Assembly (NCBI RefSeq): GCF_910592395.1
Contig: NC_088308.1
Location: forward strand, 17,749,501 to 17,809,500
Source: Lineus longissimus
Lineage: Eukaryota > Nemertea > Pilidiophora > Heteronemertea > Lineidae
Length of the DNA stretch: 60,000 nucleotides
Direction of reading: 5' to 3'
A program made the position numbers and the translations under genes. The notes beneath the pieces were generated by a model that saw nothing but the letters and a program-made list of their open reading frames with translations, was not told the DNA's origin and did no database searches. This document shows, one piece after another, positions 47,400 to 55,948 of this stretch (positions are counted from its first letter, which is position 1; each line of letters begins with the position of its first letter).

Positions 47400-47863
47400 G
47401 AAGTACGACTAATAAAACCATACATTTTCGTAAAGCTGATTACCTTGGCTATCAATTGGCGTTGTTTCTGGGTATCAATTAGGTAAGAGGTAATCAATAA
47501 TCAGTAATAATCAATATTTTTTGATTGATTTTGCTCTAATTGATTGATTTTTCTGATTTGAACAAAGTATATGGAACTGTAATTGATGCAGTTACAACCT
47601 GTTAATGATCAACGTAACTTGATTGATAACCTTTGATTGACTATTGTCTATTACTGATTGATCGAATAATACAACATAATATTAATTTATATGCTAATCA
47701 GTTCTTGTACTGTGACGCTGCACAAGCGCCAATCAAACTGCAGCGCCCTCTGTAAACTATGAATGAAACTAAATCTAGTTTTCTGCAGATCACCAGGGAC
47801 ACGAATACACTGTACAATAGCGTCTAACGTGTACCGAGAGTTCTATACTAAAGCATTAGTATA

Positions 47864-47920
47864 GGGACGATATATCGTACCGCCTACGCGAGACAAAATA
47901 CAGGGACGATATATCGTCCC
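47864..47920. repeat. Paired palindromes GGGACGATATATCGTCCC
   Basis: An 18-bp perfect palindrome at 47903-47920 and a one-mismatch copy at 47864-47881 lie 39 bases apart. They sit next to the right end of the putative piggyBac-like element, so they may be subterminal repeats. Confidence 0.75.
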
Positions 47921-47942
47921 CTCTAGGGAGGCGAGGGGTTAA

Positions 47943-48480
47943 GGGCAATATTACCAAGCTGTCCGCTGCCCAGTCACCTCCTGTTCTACATAAGTAGTTT
48001 CCATCAACAAATTGCACAAAAAAAAGGAAAAATTCCAAAGACTGAATTATCGCGCTTTTCTGATGTTGACCCATTTAGCTCTCCAAGCAGTGACCCTTTT
48101 CACGTGGAACAGTGCACTAGTAAGGCGTTTCCTGGAGTTAGGACCTACCCTGTGACGTCTTGGTACTGATATTATGACGGGAAAGGTATTTCGTGCCAGG
48201 ACTTGTGCTACCAGAAATAATGAATAACACGTTTTTCTACTATCTAAGAGCTGAAACAAAATGGCTAAAGCATCAAACATGATTGGAGATTGGAAAAATA
48301 GTTTATAGGTGAACCAGAGGAAGAACAAAAATACTGCAATAACAAGAGCAACGCAGGGCGTAGCATATGCCCCGGTTAGCACTTTGAGTTGGTGTATTAG
48401 GAAAGTGAAGTGTTTTTCAGACAACCCCGGGCAGCTGGTGTCATAGCTGACTAGGTTTAGTTGACATCGTGAAAGAGTTA
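47943..48480. other. Intergenic DNA, hydrophobic open frame on minus strand
   Basis: A 159-codon minus-strand frame (48526-48047) has a hydrophobic middle but starts inside a repeat. I see no start context, splice sites or recognised family, so it is not called as a gene. Confidence 0.45.
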
Positions 48481-48489
48481 TTGGTCTGT

Positions 48490-48690
48490 AATGCCCGCTG
48501 TACACGTTATCTTTTTCTACCCACATAAAAAGTTACATGGTTATTACTCAAAGCGTTCTTGTTAAAATGAGAGGAAACGAAAAGTTTACAGACGCCTGAC
48601 GCCTACCGGCTGACGGACATTGGTAAAACATAATGCCTCCGCAATGCTTTACGCATTGGCGGGGGCATAACAAGCTGCCTATTACTTTAG
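48490..48690 (-). repeat. Dispersed repeat with ATGCCCCCGCC...GGCGG.GGCATTATG head
   Basis: The minus strand starts TTATGCCCCCGCCAATGCG, whose partner GCATTGCGGAGGCATTATG forms a hairpin, and runs into GTCCGTC and CGTCTGTAAACTTTTCGTTT. This layout (GGGGGCATTATG head, GTCCGTC run) is known to me as a common dispersed repeat in marine invertebrate genomes. The exact family and ends are not fixed. Confidence 0.45.
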
Positions 48691-49299
48691 AGTCACACTC
48701 CACCAAAAAACATCGATGAAACCCCAGTAAAAACAGTAGTAATAGAAGATTCAGCAGAAAGCATCTAAAATTGTTTGGGTAGACACCTGCGATATAAATT
48801 AAAACTGACCACATTCGGCATTTAAATCAACTGTTCTAGGAACAAACGTCTTGGCGCCAAAACCCGATGTTGGCGAAAATGACATAATATCATGTAAAAT
48901 TCAAGGAAGACATCAAGGAATCGCCTACGAGTGGGCACCTGCAAAAATGTCAGTTGCAGCAGAAACTAGTCTAATCCAGAACGTGTGTAATCCATTTGTG
49001 ACTGTGTAATTCACTATGAAATAAATCCTTAATCCAATGTTTCCGTTTCTTCCATGCACCGACACTGCCTCAAGAATATTTCCGCCTCAATTTTGTTAAG
49101 TCCCTCGCATTGTTGTACTAAACAAATCATAGCCTGGAAAATCAAATTATAAAATTTCATCTATGATGTGATGATAATGCTTTACTTTGATTACAAATTA
49201 AGTGTATAATAAGAATGCAGTGGACAATCAAGTGACATATTTTCGTGTTTCCCAACAAAATCAGCCCAAATAACGATAATAACAAGGAGTTTTATATGG

Positions 49300-49432
49300 C
49301 GCTTTAAAAGAGCTTTCATTACCCAGCCTATCCAGAAGGTAAGAGTTACAACGTGGCACATGCCGGGTATCGAAGCCAGGACCTCCCGATCACAATGTTG
49401 ATGCTCAAACGCTGTGCCACTGCGTTCCTCTG
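49300..49432 (-). mobile_element. tRNA-derived SINE-like sequence
   Basis: The minus strand has the A-box-like TGGCACAGCGTTTGAGCAT (complement 49401-49419) and the B-box-like GGCTTCGATACCCGG (complement 49363-49377) with normal Pol III spacing. It lies just downstream of the last exon of the minus-strand unit, before its best AATAAA. Confidence 0.6.
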
Positions 49433-49720
49433 AGCACAAATTATTCCATATGCCTGAAAATGTACCCATCTCTGTACGTAGGTCTTTTATTGTTTCATGA
49501 CTATCCACAGGATAATGCATGAAGTGATTCAAAATCATCTCTAGGCACTGTATTTGGTTGCAGACGGTCAGTTTAACCCAATTCGCTTCAAGTTTCTCGC
49601 CTGTCATGTGCTGTACTTTCATGGAGAGATACCATCAATAAGGCTGACCATTTGTCAAATTCCAGACCCACCTCTGGCTCACGGACATTCATCATGGTTT
49701 TCATCTCTGTCTGCGGCAAC

Positions 49721-50903
49721 TCATCCTACAAGAAGTTTATGATGGCCTCCATCTGAAATAACATAACATTTGTCAAATGAAAGGTATCAAATTGCTGTTT
49801 GCTGTGCAAATTGTCCATGACGAAGTCGGAAGATGAACTGATGGAGAAGACATGAATGGTTAAAAGGCAATTTAAAAATTGCATGTTTCTTACCTCCCAG
49901 TCCAAAATTGTTGTAAAGCTCTTCTGGCTTCTTACGAAAGGTTTCTTTACACATGTTTATCACACACTCTGCAAAAAAATAACAATTTGAATCCTTTGAA
50001 AACATTTCGACAATCATATTCATCATAAAGACATAAGAAACGTTTCTGCGGCTGTCTAAGTGCAGACAATGACAGTCAAACCTTTTTTGCCTTTACATAC
50101 CTGTAGCACGAGAAGTAAAAAGCTTTATGGACTGAATGATGCAGGAGCTGAGCTTGTGTATGAAGTTGAACTTCATCATACATGTATGAATTTTCAGAAA
50201 AGAAGTTTGACCCAGCACAAAGCCCAACTCAGAGTCAGATGAAAAAAAGATTTTTATTCTGTTTTAACTCTTTAAATCCTTGAATTTTTTTAGTGTTTCC
50301 AAGTATTTCAGCAATTTTCACCCCTAACGACCTCCAAATGCCCCCCCCCCCCATGTACAAGACAGCTAATTAATTTCACTAGTATTATTTCATCAAACGG
50401 ATGAAAACAAGTACATTGCATATCCCTAAACCGCCCGAAAACCAGCCTAAGTTTCATGATGGCGATGGTGTTGCTTGAGATTAGGTACGTACTGGCAGGC
50501 AGCTAGGCTAGGAAACGAGACAAAAATCAGTGGCCGGATATCGGCCGGTTAGGACATAAAGGGTCAAATATCACATGCCAAAAAATGACAAGCAGTTTTT
50601 TAAAAAAAACGACCGATGCTATGACTTTCAATTCCAAGCGATGACAGATCAATTAAATCAAAAATTTGTATTGAAAAAGTTTGACCATCCAGTCCACGCG
50701 TTTACACTCCATCATCCATAGCCCAAAAACGATGCGGACAAATAATTTATCATGAATGGACAACAGTAGTAACAGTATTTTATTGTAAAATTAAAGGCTG
50801 TATTAATTAAAATTTTAGTAAATACTTACGGATTTTACATTCTTCAAAACACTTGAGTGTGGGCACGAGTGGCATTAAAAACCCCAGGGGTGGCACGGAG
50901 GGC
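49721..50903 (-). CDS. Unrecognised minus-strand spliced unit (four exons, frame uncertain)
   Basis: Exons in transcript order: 50903-50830 (TTGCAG / GTAAGT), 50227-50101 (CTGAG / GTATGT), 49968-49894 (TTTTTTGCAG / GTAAGA) and from 49752 (TTATTTCAG). Two frames are possible. One starts at an ATG in the second exon, keeps phase to a TGA at 49721, and gives about 61 residues including CVINMCKETFRKKPEELY and GLGDGGHHKLLVG. The other is open through exons one and two (PPLGFLMPLVPTLKCFEECK, then YMYDEVQLHTQAQLLHH) and stops early in exon three. An AATAAA (complement 49486-49491) lies downstream. It may be a small protein gene, the end of a longer gene, or a long non-coding RNA. I recognise no family. 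Confidence 0.45.
49894..49968 (-). CDS. Best-supported exon of the minus-strand unit
   Basis: It has a strong acceptor (seven T then GCAG) and a GTAAGA donor. It encodes CVINMCKETFRKKPEELYNN and then FGLG. The charged, low-bias composition looks like real protein. Confidence 0.5.
50101..50227 (-). CDS. Second exon of the minus-strand unit
   Basis: The acceptor after CTGACTCTGAG is weak but preceded by a T-rich stretch; the donor is GTATGT. Two frames are open across its 127 bases: one has an ATG (MMKFNFIHKLSS), the other reads SENSYMYDEVQLHTQAQLL. Confidence 0.4.
50341..50352. repeat. Poly-C run (C12)
   Basis: A homopolymer of 12 C in intergenic or intronic DNA. Confidence 0.85.
50830..50903 (-). 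CDS. First visible exon of the minus-strand unit
   Basis: The acceptor GGCATTGCAG and the ideal donor GTAAGTATT bound 74 bases. The open frame reads PSVPPLGFLMPLVPTLKCFE and then ECKI, but it connects in phase only to the frame that stops early in the third exon. It could be 5' UTR for the shorter frame. Confidence 0.4.
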
Positions 50904-51159
50904 CTGCAATGCCACATTTAAAAAACATGAGTTACCAAGATTTGGTATCCCGATGCAATCATATTTACAAAACAAAAAGAAATACATGTAAGTGGTAGAA
51001 AAAATTTTTTGCAACTGATTTGAAACATATCTTAAACGATATGTGCTGGAGATGCCAAGCCTCTTTCATGCCGTCATTGCCATGGTGATGCTGGCCGATG
51101 CTATTGCACCCCGTCAATCAAATATCCTTTAAAAAATTGTATTACAAATTGTAAATGAA

Positions 51160-52508
51160 ACGGCCAGGGGCCATTGTGCTCACCGTATAGATATTTGGTG
51201 CTTTGTAATTCATCCAGATTAAGACACATTGTACATGTATAGTATATAGGTCAAACCAAAGTCGGTATGACATGTGATGTATCGTTGCTTGGAGTAAGTA
51301 CCATAAGAATATCATCAAAAACAAGTCAATAATAAACGAGATATTGCACTTTTTACCTATTTTAGTTTTGGCCTCCTGGTGGCTGAGTTGAGTACCAGAT
51401 CAGATCGAAATTCGGTGTCCGAGGTTACATGACGTAGGGAGTCATGTGTATCAAATTTCAAGTTCAAAGCTTTAATGGTTAAGAAACGTGCCATAGTTAC
51501 AATCAAACGACAAATTTACGCCATTTGACCTCTGTGACCTTGAAAAGCAGGTCAGATCAAAAACTCATATGATATGTGATGTATCCTTGCTAGGAGAACC
51601 TACCATAAAAATGTTATTGAAAACGAATCACTAAAAATAAGCAAGATATTGCACTTCTTACTTTTTCCATTATGGCCCCCTGGTGGCCGAATAAAGAATC
51701 AGATCAAGCCAAAATTTGGCATCAGAGGTTATCTGATGTAGGGGGTTATATGCACCAAGTTTCAAGTTCATAGCTTTACTGGTTAAGAAACGTGCCATAG
51801 TTTACACTCTAACGGCCAATTTGCGCCATATGACCTCTGTGACCTTGAAAAGTAGGTCAAATTGAAAACCTGTAAGATATGTGATGTATTCTTCCTAAGG
51901 GTACCTACCATAAAAATTTTATCGAAAACAAGTCACTTATAAGCGAGATATCACACTTTTTAGATTTCCACTTTTAGCCCCCTGGTGGCAAAGTTAAGAA
52001 TCAGATCAAACTGAAATTCAGCACCAGAGGCTATGTGATATAGGGGGTTATATGTACCAAGTTTCAAGTTCATAGCTTTAGCGGTTAAGAAACGTGCCAT
52101 AGTTTACACTCTAACGGCCAATTTACGCCATATGACCTCTGTGACCTTGAAAAGTAGGTCAAATTAAAAACCCATATGATATAAGATGTATATTTGCTAT
52201 GAGTACCTACAACAAAAGTTTCATCGAAAACAAGTCACTAATAAGCGAGATATCACACTTTTTAGATATCCACATTTGGCCCCCTGGTGGCCAAGTAGAG
52301 AATCAGATCGGACAGAAATTTAGTGTCACGGGTCATCTGACCTAGGGGGTCATGTGTACAAAGTTTTAAGTTCATAGGCCTAGCGGTTAAGAAACGTGCC
52401 ACTGTTTTTGAACTAGGATACGACGGACGACGACGACGACGACGACGGACGACGACGGACGACGGACACTGCGGTATTGTATAGACTCCCCTACGGTGAG
52501 CCAAAAAT
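51160..52508. mobile_element. Dispersed element with 302-bp tandem units and GACGAC tail
   Basis: The marker GGCCCCCTGGTGGC recurs at 51370, 51674, 51976 and 52278 (spacing 304, 302, 302). Each unit also has TGACCTCTGTGACCTTGAAA and GTTAAGAAACGTGCCATAGT. The array begins after GTGCTCACCGTAT and ends in GACGACGACGACGACGGACG type repeats followed by CTCCCCTACGGTGAGCCAAA. Such GACGAC-tailed elements with GCTCACC/GGTGAGC ends are common in marine invertebrates. No protein is encoded. Confidence 0.8.
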
Positions 52509-52675
52509 CTTGACAGTGCATCATGCTGTGCACACGTGCTACCCGCTGACCGACTTTCGAATGTCGTCTCGAGCCAATGTGCATCCTTTTCTGTGAAGAT
52601 CTATTGTAAACATGGTTTGTTTTGGCGACCCTAGGTGGTGCCGGCGTATCTGGCAATACTGCAAAGGTCCTATAA

Positions 52676-52860
52676 ATAGACGAATTCGAAGAAGTTTGTT
52701 TTGGTGCTGACCAGAGCGTGGTGTCCCTAGGCATTGTCCAAAGTCAGCTAAGGCCTTCTGACGAGTGACATGTTCTGGGTGTGCGCACTCATTGTTTAAA
52801 TTGTTTTGGAGCCGATTCCTCTTCTTCAAACAGGCCTATCTGGATGAACACACTCCCTCA
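52676..52860. mobile_element. MITE-like copy 1 (GACGAATTCGAAGAAG end)
   Basis: It starts AATAGACGAATTCGAAGAAG and ends CCTCTTCTTCAAACAGGCCTA, imperfect inverted ends. The internal part (GTGTCCCTAGGCATTGTCC... AAGGCCTTCTGAC) is shared with the copy at 52979. Confidence 0.55.
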
Positions 52861-52978
52861 AGTGCATGCACACAGTCCCTTCACTGCCACAACCTTCTAC
52901 CAAAATAACATTGCGCAATATTGTTTCACCACTAGGCCTACGCCTCGTTATTTCACCAGTTACGTCATTACGTTGATA

Positions 52979-53139
52979 AGACGAATTCGAAGAAGTTTGC
53001 ACTAACCCTTGAACAAAGGATCGCCGTGTCTCTCTAGGCACTGTCCGAAGTCGGCTTACTAGGCCTTCTGACATATTCCGAGTGTGCGCATTCGATTTGT
53101 TTTGGCACCGATTCCGTCTTCTTCGAATACGTCTATTTC
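52979..53139. mobile_element. MITE-like copy 2 (GACGAATTCGAAGAAG end)
   Basis: It starts AGACGAATTCGAAGAAGTTT and ends GTCTTCTTCGAATACGTCTA, nearly perfect inverted ends of about 18 bases. The inside aligns with copy 1 (GTCTCTCTAGGCACTGTCCG, AGGCCTTCTGACAT). Confidence 0.65.
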
Positions 53140-53162
53140 CTAAGTGGTGATATATAATATAG

Positions 53163-53331
53163 ACCTAGGCCTATAGATTCATGCACTAGATTGGGAACAA
53201 CGTTTACATGACGTAGTGTTGGCTGTCGTCACGTCACCATGCATTTTACATTACTGTAACGTGACGAGACGCGACGTTTTCGTAAACGTTGGTCCCAATG
53301 AAGTGCATGGATCTATAGCCTAGTGCCGATA
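53163..53331. mobile_element. Hairpin element with about 70-bp arms
   Basis: The left arm (CTAGGCCTATAGATTCATGC ... ATTGGGAACAACGTTTAC ... TCGTCACGT) pairs with the reverse of the right arm (CTAGGCTATAGATCCATGCA ... ATTGGGACCAACGTTTAC ... TCGTCACGT). The loop is under 30 bases. Confidence 0.7.
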
Positions 53332-53864
53332 TAGGCCTATGCACTCCATGACGTGTTGGCAATACAATATCATGATGGACGCACACTCCACAGAGAGTAA
53401 GACTGAGCTGAGACTGACACTAGGCTTACACATACACAGACATGATGAAGCCTGTAGCCTGAACGCCTAGACTGCAGTCTTAAGTCTGCACACACTCGAC
53501 AGTGTCAATGACACACACGCCATGCATCGATTGCATGAATGATGGTCTGTACTCTGTGGTACCGGGCGGTAGGCCTACGAGTAAGCGTCTTTTTCTCACA
53601 GAATCAACGAAAAAAACTTGTTCGTCTTCTACAATACTTTTCCCTAATCATCCAGACCGTAAAGCAATAATATTTACCGATTGCATGATGGCGAACAGCA
53701 ATCCCAACGCTAGTATTTCGGAACAAACTACTCATGCTAGTATAACCGCGGCAAAAGCACGAAAAGCAGCGACAAGACAGTGTCCAAACGCAAGGGAAAT
53801 CGTCGTTAATTTGTAAAGTACGCCCTCTCGCGGAGAACGACTGACCCCGTCTTGGCCATTCCAA

Positions 53865-54119
53865 TGTTAGTGCCCTAACATACGGTGACCAGGACCAGCT
53901 AAGGCAGACGACGGCACATCGCTAGGACGGGACTGACCATCTAAGATAGAACGAAGAAGAAGAAGAAGAAGAAGAAGAAGACGGGTATAAGGTATTTTTA
54001 GGGTATTGGCCCTTATAATAAGCCCCCCTCTTAGGAGGGGCTCTTAAGATACACGTGTGTGCGGGAGTATATAATGTAAATGAAGTGAAATAAAGAGAGT
54101 AATTATTGTATATCCAACA
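53865..54119 (+). mobile_element. Possible solo LTR
   Basis: The sequence starts TGTTAGTGCCCTAACATACGG and ends TATCCAACA (TGTTAG/CCAACA type ends). It carries TATATAATG near 54069 and AATAAA near 54089, placed like LTR promoter and polyadenylation signals. No 5-bp target duplication is seen, so this is tentative. Confidence 0.4.
53952..53981. repeat. (GAA)n microsatellite
   Basis: Ten GAA units inside the possible LTR. Confidence 0.9.
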
Positions 54120-54850
54120 AACAATTTTTTTTGGTAAATTTCTGAATTAACTCCGTTGAGTTTACCGATTTCTCCGCGATCTTCCGGTGGTGGTTGCTAT
54201 CCCATTGGTTGAAATTAAGTTAAATTAAATTAAAATCTTCATGGGAATTCGGTACATCATATGCCTAAGAAATTGGCCAATTATATTAATATTTTTATTA
54301 GAGAAATATCCGTCCTAAATAATGACAGAAAAGGGTGGTTTATTTCAATTTTGTGTCGACATGGTCGAGGTCACGTGACATAAAAACAAAACAATCGCAC
54401 ACACCCGTCCAAAAAAGGCACTTTAAGAAAAATAAATACGTTTTCCCAGCTTAAAACCACACTGACGACTAAGTTATATTGGTCTACTGCCCAAATCTGA
54501 AGTATCAAAATGAATCACAAACTAGAACTAGCTCTATTTAGCTATAGTTGCGTGAAAAATTCGGGTGAGCGACGTACATTCTGTACCCTAGCGACCAATA
54601 AATAAACTACTTTCAGCCGTCTGCTCCGGTCTCGTTAGGGAGTTTTTCCCAAATGTACGCGATGATGACGTGCCCCATTAACAGGACGTAACATCTATTT
54701 TAAATTGCGTTTCCAAAGTGAATGCATGAGGACAATCCATTTAAGTGTCGTATATCACTGGAAACGCCCGATTCCCGTCAATAAGGACAATCACAATGTA
54801 TTACATTACCAAAACAAAAATGTGTCGGAAGGAACTATATGGATGGTCCC
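54120..54850. other. Intergenic DNA without recognised features
   Basis: AT-rich sequence. I see no coding exon, RNA gene or repeat in it. Confidence 0.5.
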
Positions 54851-54856
54851 ATCGCA

Positions 54857-55078
54857 CCCCCCCCCCCCTCCAGCAGTATGACACAGAAGGGCTAGTTGAC
54901 TGTCCACCGGGGGGGGTTGGGGGGAGCTTCCCCCCAACGCACTGGTAAAAACCTATGTCGACGGAGGGGGGTTTGGGGGTGTCCCCCCATTGTAACAGCT
55001 GTAGTTGTTAGAGCTTGCACTTAACATATGCTCGTAGGGGGGTTCGGGGGAGCTCCCCCGACCTAAAGGGGGGCTCAC
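54857..55078. repeat. Three G-rich/C-rich foldbacks in a row
   Basis: Three G-run/C-run inverted pairs: GGGGGGGGTTGGGGGGAGCT with CCCCCCAAC (about 54909-54940), GGGGGGTTTGGGGGTGTCCC with CCC (54965-54988), and GGGGGGTTCGGGGGAGCTCC with CCCGA (55037-55061). A C12 run precedes them (54857-54868). All share the GGGGGNTTNGGGGG core. Confidence 0.7.
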
Positions 55079-55869
55079 TAAGTCATTGACTTTACATATT
55101 AGTAGCCAAGGGTAATTTCTTTTTAGTAGGGAAACCGGATTCTTTTTTTCATGTGATTGAATCATACATACAGAACTTTTCCAGGGGGCGGGGCGACTAG
55201 TAGAAGGCTCATCCGATTACGTCTTGTTGTCGCGTCGCGAAGACACTCAAAGGGGAGGAATTCGCGGTAAGGTAGGAATTGGTCGTGAATGTGGAATAAT
55301 AGAAAAAACAATGTTTTGGCCAGAGTCCTCTATTAAAACATGTGTACATTACGTGTACATTGTTGTGCATAGGTTTTGGTAAAAAAAGTACTCATTGGAC
55401 CAATCAATCTGCACAAAATTTTATATGTGTCAAGAAGAACCCTTTGCCAATAGCATAATAAAGTTTTAAAAAATTCCAATACCGATTGCCTGAGAAAAAA
55501 AGATTTCCGTACACAATATCCATCAAAACGTCACTGGCGCATTGATATGGCCCTGTCAAAGTACAAGTTCTAAACTGACCAGTGAGACCACATTTTCTTA
55601 AATATATTATCAAAAAGCATATTTCTGTGATGGCCTGACTCTGTAGATTAAGAATCAACCACAGATTGAGAATTAATTCCACTTTGGTCCATCCCAGCCA
55701 TGTATTTACCACAACTTGACATTTTGATAAGCTCTATGTGACTGTGCCACACTTCCGGTCGTGGATGAATACAGGTCTCTGCCCTTTTTCCCAGGATTTT
55801 TCTAACAAAATAATGACTGGATGTGCCCTTATTTACTCCCTTGACATGCTAACGATGACTCTATTTTAG
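55079..55869. other. Region upstream of the second gene
   Basis: CACTTCCGG at about 55749-55757 matches an ETS/GABP promoter site, and CAGGTCTCT about 30 bases later could be a donor, so a first non-coding exon may lie here. Otherwise nothing is supported. Confidence 0.3.
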
Positions 55870-55948
55870 CCGAGAGGATGGCATTTGTGGACTTTTTACC
55901 CCAGTGCATCAAAAAGGGCGGAGCTGTACCTAATTATGAAAGTTTTAG
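55870..55948 (+). CDS. Second gene, exon a
   Basis: The donor GTGAGT starts at 55949. The frame ERMAFVDFLPQCIKKGG leaves in phase 2. It is either a start exon (ATG 55878) or an internal exon after TATTTTAG. Confidence 0.65.

Larger units (their letters stand above)
45812..47942. mobile_element. Possible piggyBac-like non-autonomous element (outermost of a nest)
   Basis: TTAA at 45812-45815 followed by CCCTTTGGCTCCC faces TTAA at 47939-47942 preceded by a sequence whose complement is CCCCTCGCCTCCC (10 of 13 match). TTAA duplications with C-rich ends fit the piggyBac superfamily. No transposase is present; the interior is occupied by other elements. Confidence 0.4.

Noticed and set aside
48047-48526. 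159-codon minus-strand frame with a hydrophobic middle, resembling a membrane protein
   Set aside because: It begins in a dispersed repeat, has no splice or start context, and the downstream frame is not continuous with any exon. Hydrophobic runs are expected from T-rich DNA.
53502-53816. 104-codon plus-strand frame with a good-looking ATG (MANSNPNASISEQ...)
   Set aside because: No splice donors, no recognised domain and a stop shortly after. The opposite strand is also open, so it is likely chance in a higher-GC patch.
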